Source of the DNA: Purshia tridentata
Lineage: Eukaryota > Streptophyta > Magnoliopsida > Rosales > Rosaceae
Length of the DNA stretch: 64,000 bases
Direction: 5' to 3'
Assembly: GCA_003254885.1 (NCBI GenBank)
Contig: QANT01002916.1
Span: 1 to 64,000, forward strand
Part shown: positions 1 to 11,380 of the stretch, piece after piece
How positions within the stretch are numbered: the first letter of the stretch is position 1
Layout of the letters: each line of letters starts with the position of its first letter
Translations under genes and position numbers: made by a program
Notes under the pieces: generated by a model
Told to the model about the DNA's origin: nothing
What the model saw: the letters and a program-made list of their open reading frames with translations, nothing else
Database searches by the model: none

Positions 1-969
1 GTCACAAAGCCCCCAATTGCTTCATGCTCAAGAATCAGCACTTGGGGAGCCCAACCTCTTATGATTAGTCCCTTACCCTCCATTCTCTGCTCAAACCCTT
101 CAGGCAGCCACCCAAATGAATGTTGGGATTGGTCCAGCTCATGAGGTTTAATTGAAGATCTAGAATATTCTTTAGTTCATGATGGCTGGGTATACTTGGA
201 ATTAATGCTCTTATTCTAGATAATTCCATATTTAGAATATTGGGCATGATTTTCCAGCCCATGATTTGCAAAGATATTTTGGTGGCTAGCACTTGCATTT
301 GATAACCTAGAATCTTCTACTTCTTTCTAGTTAGTGCAAGTTGGCTAAAATTCAAGAAGTTTGTAGAGAATTCTACAAGGCTTGGGCGGTGGACTTTTCT
401 CCAAGTTGCTAGAATGATCCAAGAGTTGGTGAACTTTTCTCCAAGTTGCTAGAAGGATCCATCCGTGGCTATAAAAGGAGGATGAGGCTTGGCATTTAAG
501 ATCAAGTAATTTAAGCAAGTTGTCTTCTCAAGGTCTTCAACTCAAAGTGTGAGAGTTCACTAAGGGAGTTGTGTGTGAGAGGGTAAGGCTTGGGTAAAGT
601 AATCTTCTAGTTGAGAGAGGGTGTACAAGGGGTGTGTCCTATTGGGTACAAGGGCTCGGGTTTGGGATTAAACTCTTGAGTGTAATTATTGTACAAGGTT
701 ATTTCTCTCATAGTGAAGGAAACTCTTCGTGGACGTAGACAGAATTTTGCCGAACCACGTTAAATTCTTAGTGCTCTCTTGTTTTCTTTTATTGGCTTGT
801 GTATTTTTATTCTTCCATCACATATTTAATATTTGTCATAGTGATGGGATTTATTCCCAACAATGAATTCATACCCACATGCCTCAAGCCCCATTGCAAT
901 TTCAAGGAGCTGGCAATCAGTGAAATCGGCCATGCTTCCAAAACATACATAAACAACTGAACTGGGTCA
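1..969 (-). pseudogene. UDP-glycosyltransferase fragment (UGT73-like), split by a solo LTR
   Basis: On the minus strand, 863-969 reads [13 protein letters not shown]...[14 protein letters not shown], the block just before the PSPG box of plant UGTs. Bases 1-120 read [10 protein letters not shown]...[12 protein letters not shown]...HEAIGGFVT, the start of the PSPG box that binds the UDP-sugar. The two blocks are in the right order but are separated by a 742-bp LTR at 121-862. Upstream UGT sequence is cut off at about 969, where an LTR-end fragment begins, so no N-terminal acceptor domain is present here. The rest of the C-terminus would lie left of the window. The wording of the motifs resembles the UGT73 group (phenolic or terpenoid glucosyltransferases), but substrate cannot be read from a fragment. 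It is a dead host-gene fragment. Confidence 0.85.
121..862 (+). mobile_element. Solo LTR of an LTR retrotransposon
   Basis: The segment starts TGTTGGGA and ends TCCCAACA, the inverted TG...CA ends of a plant LTR. It is flanked by a perfect 5-bp target duplication, ATGAA, at 116-120 and 863-867. A TATA-like CTATAAAAGG lies near 470, as expected for the LTR promoter. No internal domain or second LTR accompanies it, so it is a solo LTR left by LTR-LTR recombination. Length 742 bp. Orientation is inferred from the TATA position. Superfamily (copia or gypsy) cannot be told from the LTR alone. The perfect target duplication suggests a fairly recent insertion. The element is not whole. Confidence 0.88.
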
Positions 970-1003
970 ATATTTGTCGTGGCGAGGGGATTTATTCCCA
1001 ACA
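970..1003 (+). mobile_element. LTR-end fragment, same family as the solo LTR
   Basis: These 34 bases closely repeat the last 34 bases of the solo LTR (829-862), ending in the same TTTATTCCCAACA, with a few substitutions. It marks the edge of the UGT fragment, so the UGT piece lies between two LTR ends in the same orientation. It is a short relic only. Confidence 0.7.
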
Positions 1004-1164
1004 AAACAAGTACCAGTCACTTTGCTCAGTAGTGCTTCCTATTTTGCATTTTTCTGCTTCAAAAATAAGTAACACATGATATTCAGCTCAAACCCAAATA
1101 TAGAAAGTGGAGATTGATTAATATAATCAATCAATGAATTAATACAGATAAATTAAGTACGTAC

Positions 1165-1342
1165 CTTGAATATCCCAGGGCTCAAATTTGTTGAGATCAA
1201 CATCAGAAATTACATCTAGATCGATCTTCTGACATGAAACCCTCTTCCTCAAGTAGTACAGCAAGAGCTCCTCTTCTGTTGGTTGAAATCGGAAGCCAGG
1301 GGGAACTGGGCAATGTCCATTCACACTCACAGATATACTCAT
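1165..1342 (-). CDS. NAC transcription factor, first exon only (NST/SND1 type)
   Basis: The exon encodes 59 residues from [10 protein letters not shown] to FEPWDIQ and ends at a good donor, CAAG|GTACGT, at 1164-1159. It contains NAC subdomain A ([15 protein letters not shown], with Q where H is usual) and the start of subdomain B ([21 protein letters not shown]). The MSIS-VNG start and this wording match the NST1/NST2/SND1 group, nuclear master switches for secondary-wall thickening. The split after EPWDIQ, phase 1, is the usual first intron of NAC genes. The second exon (KCKIGT...WYFFS) is not found in the remaining 1,164 bases, which instead hold LTR and UGT fragments. Either intron 1 is unusually long or the gene is broken. 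Read through the donor, the frame stops at 1139. Confidence 0.75.
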
Positions 1343-2232
1343 GCTCGATCTTCAGTACTATTGGATTAATTGAAAGGTATAATAGAAATTAAGACTGTAA
1401 TATTTAAGAACAATATGGTAGTAAGCCGATGCAGTTGGATATATGCATGACTACGCCGGCAGTACTAGGGCATTATAAATTGCATGAATTTTGAGGGTGT
1501 CTGCTTAATTAGGTTTACTATGCTTTGAGAAGTTGTACCACCTACCTAGCTAGAAGCCTAGAACGGGGTTACTATATATACACACTAGCTGTTTCTTAAA
1601 AAATGCTTCAGTAGAGAGGGTCCCAAAATCCAAGTTGTATGCTACCAATTAAAGAGGCAAAGAGTATTAGAGTACCAAATCAGAAAGAGAGAGAGAGAGA
1701 GAGAGAGAATCAGAGTAATTAATGTGGAACACGATATGGACATTATCAAAATGACAATGACAAATCAATAATGTGGCAATAATTAAGGGTTTTTTTTTTT
1801 TAATTCAAGAGAAGGGGGAACGAATTTGGTGCAAAAGAGTATATTTTACAGTCTTTTCTATCTGGGCTACTCCCCAACAGCACTAATTAAGTTTTGGGTA
1901 ATAATTTTCAGTTATTCACACTCATATTTGATATATTAAGTTTTGGACTTTTAGGTAACAATTTTACACTACTATTTAGAAAATTAATAATGCGTTACTG
2001 ACCAAAATTGGAATGTTAATATTTGTTTTCACTAAATTAAAGATGTGCTAACCTAATATCATATCTCAATTGTTAGAAATAAATGAAATTTTAAATTTGA
2101 GTAAATAAAATATTATCTCATCATTTAATAAAAATTTGATGATGAAAGTTTAATGAATAAATTTGATTAGTTTAATAATGACCCAGACTCTTGACGAATA
2201 TGGAAATTAATACGTGTAAAGAGAGACCAATC
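1343..2232. other. Intergenic, upstream of the NAC exon
   Basis: AT-rich sequence that would hold the NAC promoter. An (AG)n microsatellite lies at about 1686-1708 and a T tract near 1790-1801. No convincing gene is seen. Confidence 0.6.
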
Positions 2233-2248
2233 AAAGTATAGCAAATAT

Positions 2249-2491
2249 GTGACTCCCAACTTGTTGTTTTTCAGCCTTATTTCTTGTTGTCAAAGTCGAT
2301 CTCATCGATCAGGAAGGATTGGGCTAACTCCATTAGCCATGTTTTTCGAGAGGCCAATTCGATCTGCTGCTGATTCTATGGCTTAGTTGAGTCATGATCT
2401 AGAGTTAGGTCTTTATGTTTTAAGATCTTCGGCTAGTTAGGTTCTCTTTTGCTCTTGGGCTTTTAAAGCCTGCCATGGAACCAAAAAAAAA
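2249..2491 (+). mobile_element. 5'-truncated LINE (L1-type, RNase H end) with poly(A) and long target duplication
   Basis: The insert ends in a poly(A) run at 2483-2494 and is flanked by AGTATAGCAAATAT at 2235-2248 and 2494-2507 (up to 16 bp counting shared A's). Inside, near 2310-2385, the plus strand reads WANSISHVFREANSI, then after a one-base shift AADSMA. This is the H-x-x-R-x-x-N-x-x-AD-x-x-A end of the RNase H domain carried by plant L1-type LINEs. The rest of the element was lost by 5' truncation, the usual result of target-primed reverse transcription. The perfect duplication argues for a recent insertion; the frameshift argues that the copy, or its source, was already dead. Confidence 0.88.
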
Positions 2492-5400
2492 AAAGTATAG
2501 CAAATATCATGTTTACATTATATACCACTATTATTTTAATAATAAATTACTCTCAAGTACAAAAACACAAGGTTTTTAATTGAAAATCTACCTAAAATCA
2601 AAATTAAGTCAAATGAAATTATATTTTGCTTACAAGTGGTCTGCAATGTAAGAAAAGCTATTGAGACCTCGGCATTCTTGTTGAGAGCTTGGTTGCATTA
2701 TTTTTTGAGATTCAGATACACATTTGGAGTTAATTTTGGAATTGCATATGTAGTTTTGGATATTTTGAACTTGTATACATACAGTTTTTAGGATACAGAT
2801 ATATGCATTTATTTAATATATGCATCTCCGAGTACTTAGAAAAAATTGTGGCTCGATAAAAGTTGTCCGGAAAGTTAAGTATTGGGTCATATAAACTATG
2901 GGTTAAGTTTTTTGCTTCTCATTTTGGCCTTCTAAATAAAATACCCTTATTTAAAACCGAGTTAATTTGAGACTAGCAAAAATATAGACATGTATATATT
3001 GTTGGAATGTTTGAGAAGATCGAGCTATAGCCAGAAGGAATGTTTATTATTAGTTATCCACGATAATTAAATCATTAATCATGCATGCACGCGTACGCGA
3101 CGTGTCCTGCAGGGACAAAAACAGCTAGCATAATTAATTAAACATAGAGCACCATTAAAGGGAAAGAGCTGCCCCATTGAAACAATTATCACATTGAAAA
3201 GTATATGCATCGAGCAAGTTCGATACTATTGGAGACATCAGACATGTGACTGATATATAGGAGTGAATCAAAGAAGCATGCAGGTCCCACTTTACAAGGA
3301 ATTCATCCTTTGTTTCATTGATTCAGATTTGATATTGATCCATATCGATGTTGATAACTTGATCGATACTATATATATCAAGCTTTCACCAACAGCATAT
3401 GGGAAACAACCAAACCCATGCAACTTAAAGCAGGGTTGACTTGGCCTCCTCATGTTATATCCTCAATTATTATATATACCACTGTTTGATGTGATGTTTT
3501 GCGTTTACATGTTTCTTCATAATGTGGATGCTGAAATAATGTACATAACTAATTGAGAATTTTAATTTTATGATTCATCCTTCTAAAATTTTATGGCCGG
3601 TATATAAAACCAACACGTACATATATACTAGCTTGATGAGTTGATCAATATGATTTTTGTTTTTTCTAGTTAATGATCAATATGATGACTTAGATTAATT
3701 GCTTTGCTGTGTGTTCCCTAGCCACCATAACTGTTGCCAAGAAATTAAATTAGTTACTTATAGCTAGCTAGTTAGTTTCTGCTATTACTCAAACAAATAT
3801 TTAAGGGTTTAATGCCTAAGCTAGCTGGGATCGATAATAATATTGTAATTATAAAAAGGTCCTATTCTAAAATTAATATTAATATCAAAGCTGCTTTCGA
3901 AAAGCAATTCATGTCAATGACTCCAGCAATTTCTTTAATTATATTAATGCAAGCAAGGCAAGTGGGAGGAGATCGATTCATTACTGGCACATCACACTAC
4001 TTTTGGGGAAGCCCTGCCACTGGTTAAATGATGATACACATGCATTCACTCGATCTGATCCACAGATATGTCGAAAATATATTTTTGTTTTTTCAAGTAG
4101 CTGGATATTAGTATGGCAACACCTATGAATTTTTTTATTATAAAAGGTAAACATATATATATATATATATATGGTTCGATCTTTCTTCGTTTTCTTTTTA
4201 TATATGCAACTATATTTGTTTAATTGTTTCCCCTTTAATTAATTTCCAATCAGAGCCACTTTGACCTTATTGTATATGATAATATAATAATAGCAACTCT
4301 CTATTTCTCTTTTAGCTTTATGACCTTTCACACATCAAACTGTTACATGATAAAAATCAATTCAAGCATATGACTAATTGTTGTGCTTTAATTACTTTGT
4401 CCATATATGCTATTTAACACAGATGATCATGAGTTAATTACCACTTAAAACGTAAATCTCAATCCCTTTCTGTGATTTTGAATCCCTATTATACCCCACA
4501 TTGATACCTGAATAATTAAAAGTTAATTTTTAAGAAAATAATATATAACTTGTAGAGAATATATTCCCGACCAAAACATCTTGAAAAAATGCATCGTGAT
4601 ATTAATCTACTCACTTTATTAAGCAATTGGGAGACTCATAATTTGACATCTAAACTTTCTATGCTTCCCATTGTCCCCTCGATCTCTCTCTATCATATCA
4701 TATAGGTTTTCTTGGTTAAAGCTATTAATAATCGCGTTTAAAGAAATCTTCAACATGTAAGTTCGTTTCAAAATTTATTAGAAATAAACATAATATCTAA
4801 AAATCTAATAAAAAGTTCTTTAAAGCCCATTTAACACGATTTTAATGGAAGGTCTTACATGCGTCACTGTACTAAATTACGAGATATGCAATTCATTTTA
4901 GTATGGTTGTGAATAAATGTATATGGCATCTTTATAATAAATGGATTTGTATTATGTGCATATATAATCACTAATTACAAAGCATTGAATAAAAACATAT
5001 TTTTCCATAAATTTCAGGAGAATCTTGTAAAGGAGTTTTTGAAATTGACTTCAATCAACTTTTCCTTAACAACTGATATTATTAAATTCCAAAGATTTAT
5101 GCATAATTCAAAAGGTGCAACTGAAATGCACATTATATGACAAGGCTAGGTATCCTGACGTATTATGCACTTTACAAATAAAAAACCTATGATTGCAAGA
5201 GTTCAATTTCTTATGATTTATGGTGAAGATATATCGAACAATACTTGGCTACATAGAATGCACCAAAGGGCTAGGCTATAATGCTAACACTAATAAATAG
5301 GCTAATGTAGAGCATCGGTTTCCTTCTCTAATTTGTACCTCAAAATGGTCTACAACTCCTTTGCGGGTTTGCTTGAATTAGTAGGGGATTGACTTGAAAG

Positions 5401-5858
5401 TGTTGCATATATATATAATCAGACATTTTATTTGCAATTTCTAAAATATGAAGAATGTTTTTGAAAGCCCAAGGTCTACAAAAAGTGGTTGGGGTTGGGC
5501 TCGAAAGCTGTTGGTCCATCTCATAAGAAAATAGTTTGTCAAAGCCAACAAATTAAGTGTGGCACATCAAACACAGATACATATGAAGGCCCATTGGATT
5601 CTAACGTACAACATATACCATAGACTGACAATGAAGCTTGTTACTGACAAAATAAATTCGATGAAAATTTGATGGGCAAACAATATATATATGTATTAGA
5701 AGGGTCAATGTAAACACAGAATATATTAGAACAAACTTGGGGTGAGACAGTCGCATCTGGTCATCTATTTATCATATGGTTCTTATTGATCACATGATGT
5801 GATGATTGTGAAAGAAATAAGTACTCTATTCTTAGTAATTAAAGATCAAACAAATTAA

Positions 5859-5872
5859 TTGGCCAAAAAAAA
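5859..5872 (+). mobile_element. Micro-insertion: TTGGCC plus poly(A), with target duplication
   Basis: Fourteen bases, TTGGCC followed by eight A's, lie between two near-identical copies of AGATCAAACAAATTAA (5843-5858 and 5873-5888, one mismatch). A short non-templated insert with an A tail and a 16-bp duplication is what an almost fully 5'-truncated LINE-mediated insertion would leave. Confidence 0.65.
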
Positions 5873-5987
5873 AGACCAAACAAATTAATTACGGAAAAAA
5901 GTTATAAAGTGAAGTTATATAGATTATGAAAGATATTGCAAAGAGGAAATAACAATAACCATGAGTAGATATTTATTACTTCCTTTA

Positions 5988-6003
5988 TTGGCCAAAAAAA
6001 AAA
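5988..6003 (+). mobile_element. Micro-insertion: TTGGCC plus poly(A), with target duplication
   Basis: Sixteen bases, TTGGCC followed by ten A's, lie between two identical copies of ATTACTTCCTTTA (5975-5987 and 6004-6016). It has the same terminal hexamer as the neighbour at 5859, at a different target sequence, so the two are independent insertions of the same 3' end. Confidence 0.68.
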
Positions 6004-7079
6004 ATTACTTCCTTTAGTTATTTTGTATTCTTCGATATAATTTTTTCTAATAATTTTTTCTTTATTTTAGTTTATACTTTATACGATATGCCACATATTC
6101 TTTTGATAGATTGGATTTGATCAAAGGTCAACAGCTAATTATTGAGGGAACTATATACGCAAAGGCAAATACCAAAATCAAGATAACATATGCTAAGGAT
6201 TGAGAACATCAACGAAGTTAAACAGGAAATCAGAAAGCAATTTTATGTTGATAGTTAAATGATAAACTGCTTATCTGTAAATACATTAATTATTAATGAA
6301 AAGCATAACTAAATTACTGCCAAAAAGCACTACAATAAAAAAGACCTTTGTACTATTCTAAAGCACTAAACATACATTATGACAAGAACATTAAAAAATT
6401 TAATTTTCAAAATTTATAAAAATGTTAAAAGTTGAAACACGCAACAATATATATCGATCCCTTAATAAAAAAAATATAATATTCTTAATGAATGAAGATA
6501 AATAGCCTTAACTAGTCATACTATTATATTAACAGCGTCAAGAGCATCTTCGGAAAAAATAACAAATTTTTAGTTTCAAATTAAGCTGACTCATCCAATA
6601 ATAAAGGGAAAGTTGCTTGTGTAGACACTAGTCAAAAAATTAAACCTTCTAAAAAATATTATGGTGGAGTACGCTTGAGAAAAATATATTCAAAGTAATT
6701 TATCATAATTTACTATATATTTATCATCCACTTCTGATACCCTTTGTTAATTAATTATAGGCTATTACTTTTCGCCTTTGTAGGGCGACCCGTTAGGTCT
6801 CTTAAGAAACAAATGCAAAATACACAAATATTAATAATAAAAAAAATTACATTTGTACTACTATGGTATTTCATGATATGCATGTCACTTCATAGTTCAT
6901 AGTAATGATAAATGAATCTAATTAAGAAATGAAAATATACTTTACAGAAACAAGCTAAAGGAAATAAAAAAAAAATCAGCAGAAAAACGAGACTATATAT
7001 ATATCTCAGAGTAATTAATTAACTAAGTTACATATATATATAATATCCAGATGACTCCATGAAGAAAATAATCCTAGTT

Positions 7080-7670
7080 TTAATCCTTCCAACTATTGGA
7101 CACACTCCAATGATCCGAACCGGCCACCGACGACGCTGTCCCGGCACCGCACTTGGCCACCGTCCTGACGCTCTCGATCAAGTCCTGGGTTTGAGCCTCG
7201 TGCGATAAAATCTCAGACAGCTGCTGGGGGCTGATGACCAGCTTCACCTTCCACACCCCACTCCCGTTGTACCGAGGAAACACTTCCGGCTCCGGTCGCT
7301 TGTTGTGATGATCACACGACGTCATGCGGTACGGAGTGCTGCAAACGGCGCCTTCTTGATGTTGGACGACGTCGTCTTGATTGTGGTGGTGTTTTGTTGG
7401 GTTGGTTGTTTTGATGACGTTGTTGTAGGGGTTGAGAGGGAGGAGGTAGTAGAGGTTGCGGGGGAGGAGGTGGTCGGTGTGGAGGAGGGGTTGCGCGAAG
7501 AGGTCGCGGCTGCGGAAGATGGCGTGGCCCGGAAACTCCGTCGTTATGGCGTCGGCGGTGATGGGTGGATAGAGCTCCATGATGCCACCGCTCGAGGTCA
7601 CCACTTTTACCAACTCATCATCTTCTTCATCAACATGTTCTCCAAACCCTTTAAACACACAATTGCCCAT
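7080..7670 (-). CDS. PADRE (DUF4228) domain protein
   Basis: Single-exon gene of 196 residues, starting at the second in-frame ATG so that the protein begins MGNCVFKGF. Gly2, Asn3 and Cys4 form a typical N-myristoylation and palmitoylation signal of this family; an upstream ATG would add only MFF. An N-terminal part with VKVVTSSGGIMELYPPITA and FPGHAIFRS is followed by a low-complexity His/Asn-rich stretch (about residues 85-125). The C-terminal block is GVWKVKLVISPQQLSEIL. This order (PADRE motif, disordered middle, C-terminal VKL...QL.E.L) is that of the plant DUF4228 family, many members of which respond to pathogens or abiotic stress. Likely membrane-associated through lipid anchors; the biochemical role is unknown. 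It faces the MGN gene at 11381, 3.7 kb away. Confidence 0.85.
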   Translation of the reverse strand: MGNCVFKGFGEHVDEEDDELVKVVTSSGGIMELYPPITADAITTEFPGHAIFRSRDLFAQPLLHTDHLLPRNLYYLLPLNPYNNVIKTTNPTKHHHNQDDVVQHQEGAVCSTPYRMTSCDHHNKRPEPEVFPRYNGSGVWKVKLVISPQQLSEILSHEAQTQDLIESVRTVAKCGAGTASSVAGSDHWSVSNSWKD

Positions 7671-10600
7671 AAAAAACAATATATATGGAAATTAATTAAG
7701 ATAAACACATAGATTTATATATAGATCGGTCAGATGGGTGTGTTGGTGTGTGGATATATGTATATGTGAATTGTGATATGGGGTTAAGAGATTATGGATG
7801 GGTGGCGTGTTTCTTGAGGATTAATATATTCTTCCATGGCTAATTGAAGGACTAGCTAGATAGACATCCGACACAAGAATGCTTTGATTTCTTTACGATC
7901 CAAAAAGGAATGTATTATGTATGGAGTTTTTATAGTGGGCTGACCCCACCTTTTTCTTAATTAAGGAGGGCAGTGTGCTTGATTAGCAATTAATTGACTC
8001 AATATATTCTTAGATATCACACAAAGAATCATCGCATTTATCATATCATGAATTCATGATGTGATCTTGGCCCTTTAAATCATATATATGGTTAATTGAT
8101 CACAGATTAGGATTGATAATTAGCATATGGCTAGATCTGGGGGAGGATCCAATGAGATGCTTTACATTTATGTGTGATATTATTCGATCTTTATAGAATT
8201 ACAGGTAACGTTTATAATTAATGGCAATATTAGAAAACAAAAACTATATATAGAGGAATGCAAATTATTTGCTCTTTCCTATCTTTTATCTTTTTCTATC
8301 TGTTATATTGTACGTGGAGATCGAATTAGAGAAAAAAAAAAAAAGAGAATAAAATGAGAAGTTAGCTCATTAATTTCTCAAATTATATATTAACTAGCAG
8401 TTGGAGTAATGTTGAGGCAAACCACTGGTACTGTAATTGTATTGTATGCATGCGCAAAGTCAACGTTTGAGAAGAATGTTGACAAGAAAAGACTATATTA
8501 AAGTGTTGGGTGATGATGATCATGGTTGATTATCAATGAAGCTCAGAATGTGTCTGTGTGTGCCTTTCTATCTTGCTTTTATCAAGTGAATCCCACTTGT
8601 CGGCAATTACCCTTTCGATCATTAAAAGTGGAGAGGGTTTCTCAGATTTTCATTGCCGAACACGAAGTCGTTTCGTATCAACATTATCCCAATGAAACGC
8701 CATGCCGTTTCTTATGTCAAAGAAATGTAAAAAGTTTATGTGTATGTATGTGGGGAGTGAATAGGAGCTCCATATATTATTATGGTTTGCCTACCCTTAA
8801 AATTTTAAGACCAATTTTGGCTAAAAAATTAAATAAATGAAGCATTAATACATTATTTAGTAATTCAATCAAAATTAATAAACAAATTTGTACCGAGTGG
8901 ATCATTTCACTCCTAATTAACTATAATGTATTTGATTGCCTAGCTTACAATTAATGACTAGGCCGGCTTGGATGTCCTCTCGTTTACTTTTGATTCGAGT
9001 TCACGTGAGTAGTGAATCAATATTGATCTGAATTTTGACCATCAACTGTATATAAGAATATATAATTTCCCCACCACCATGCACGTACAGCTTTCGGTGA
9101 CACTCGATTACAATTTGAAGCAAGTTTTCCTGGCCATGATTGAATTCTATCTTTAAGGTATAAAAATATACCTTTTAAGTGGTTTCGTAATAAAAGCACC
9201 CAAAACAGAGTGGGATGTGGCCTAAAACAAGAGGTAGCTGGATCGAACTTCTGTTTTTTAAATTTTTTGGATTAATGCTATTTCATTAACTGACAAAAAC
9301 TCAAAACAGTATGATTGTTAACATGGTGTCAACTAATTTCAAAGACATCATAATTTCCTTCACAAGGATGTGCTTTAATTCTAGTGACAATAAGTACAAT
9401 AAGAAAACACTAGCTCATTATGCATTTATCCCTGTTTAATTTAGCTAGCTAGCTAGCTAGGCTGTGATTGCTCCTAGCTAAGCTCAACTTTACTGGGCTA
9501 AGCATGCATGGATGGCCCAATTGGAAGGATCTAATTAAGACTCAACATCTCCTTTACTTTCTAGTAGTAGCTTTGAAATACTAGAAAGTCACTGACTGTT
9601 ACACATATATATAATAATTCACAGATTGGACTTCTAAATTAGTAAAAATTCAAGTGGTTTGCTGCTACCTTCCATAAGAGCAAAATGCAGTTAATGTAAA
9701 TTGATCAATGTATCAGGCCCAGGTAAATGCACGGTTTGAACTTTGAAAGTCTATTTTGATTTTGAAAGCATTAATCATTCAACAATCCAATATAACGGCA
9801 TAACTGTAATGATCGATTATAAGCTAGCTTTAAGGTTTCGGTGGCAAAATGCTTAAAATATTTTCAAGTTTGATTGCATGGGGTTACTCTAATCATTCAC
9901 GTACCCAAGTTATAATTATGATGCAACTGTTCCAATTGCATTCCTTGCATGCATTTTATGTTGGAGAGTAATTTTATATGGTGATTTATAAGGTGTTGGA
10001 ATTCTTCACTCATTGACAATTAGTTTTGAGTTGAATACTCTAATTTCTTTCATTTTGATCATATGACCAGTACTCACATCCAAACATTTTTTTGTAATGA
10101 ATGCTGTATTATATATGTTAGTCAGTTAGTCTTAATTTTAATTTTGGCCTTTAATTAATAAGATCCAAAAAATAATAGGATTGTTCATAGTCACTACCAG
10201 AAAAATCAAAACAAATTAAATAGTGTTGGTGTGGCTGTTAAGGAGTATAATTTGTGAACGCATATTATCATATATATGTATACCTACCATAGAAATTATA
10301 ACATAAACATGTTGGTCCTTAGCATAGGCTATCGAAATGCCAATTTTCTTAGTATGGTCTTGGTCTATATCGTAAATTAAGTTTACGACCCTCATCCATC
10401 TTGTTCTCTAGAATGGCTATAGTTCATCTATACTTAATCATCACAATTGAGTGAATCGACATGCAGTACTGAATTATGAGCTACTATTTTAATTGATTAG
10501 CAACAATAGATTGTTAATCCATCGATCGGAATCTGTGACGGTAATTTATATATATATATATATTTTTTTTTTTGAGGAGGTAATTTATATAAATTTGATT

Positions 10601-11380
10601 TAATAGTAAACAATATATGTAAGTATCTTTAGACTATTAAATATTGCATTATACATGTATGTATGAAATTAATTTACGAACCTATCGTTTCTGTTTAAAC
10701 TTTTAACCGAATTTATTGATAAATTATTTTATGAATATTTTTGTGATCTAGAACATTACTAATATGGTTCCAAATATAAATGGTCCATTAATGTTCACAT
10801 GTGCAACATATTTTACGATTTGTAACGTCGACTTTGTAATTTAAAATCAAGACGTGAGTCCATCAGTCCATGATTCATATTTTATCCACAGAATCATGAC
10901 TTTGATCTTTCGTTTTTTTCTTTTTTTCTTTTTCTGAAACCTCATCATCGATCTTAGGAGGTGGGACCAAATGCATGTTTCATGTTAGATGAACCGAATA
11001 GTCAATGAATAATACAACCTACGATGTTAACTAGAACGCCGTTATAAAAAGACCAACTCAAATTTCCAATTCCAATTCCAAGTCGGTCTTCTGTTCATTA
11101 ATAATAATTCATTGACGAAGAACGTTTCCAACTTTAAGTGGTGTGTACGTGTATACATACGTACGACGTCAACCTGCGGGATAAAAAGCATATATTAACC
11201 ATGCAGCTTTTGTTTTGTAGTGACCAATGGCATATGTATTTAATGCAGACATGGATGTAGGCTTTCAAGTTTCAACCAACTCTTCAAACATAGCCACATA
11301 CAATCCAGAGTAGCCATTCAGTCATTTTCACAAACAACAGGATCCACAGAATTGGGATCAGAGCTTTTTAATTAAGAAAA
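7671..11380. other. Divergent intergenic region between the two MGN genes
   Basis: It holds the promoters of both flanking genes. A TATA-like element (GGATAAAAAGC) lies near 11180, about 200 bp before the plus-strand gene. Several ACGT cores (near 11147-11170) could bind bZIP factors. A (GCTA)n run lies near 9443-9460. Open frames such as 8526-8840 match nothing I know. A possible poly(T)-type micro-insertion at about 10553-10578 is listed separately. Confidence 0.5.
10553..10578 (-). mobile_element. Possible retroposed A-tail micro-insertion
   Basis: The 13-mer GGTAATTTATATA occurs at 10540-10552 and again at 10579-10591. Between them, read on the minus strand, is TCCTC, eleven A's and a short TA run. 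This resembles the other tiny tailed insertions, but the adjacent (TA)n repeat makes the left border uncertain and replication slippage is an alternative. Confidence 0.4.

Larger units (their letters stand above)
2508..7079. other. Long AT-rich intergenic region
   Basis: I find no gene with recognisable protein similarity. Open frames such as 3812-4027 are short and match nothing I know. An (AT)n run lies at about 4150-4172. Two tiny retroposed tails at 5859-5872 and 5988-6003 are listed separately. Confidence 0.55.

Noticed and set aside
3812-4027. 71-codon plus-strand open frame
   Set aside because: Ile/Lys-rich, no motif; ordinary chance frame in AT-rich DNA.
8526-8840. 104-codon plus-strand open frame
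   Set aside because: Sequence is of low-complexity intergenic character and matches no family I know.
9438-9462. GCTA tetranucleotide run as a possible functional element
   Set aside because: Simple repeat; similar GCTA-rich runs occur at several places in the window (for example 14098 and 62045).
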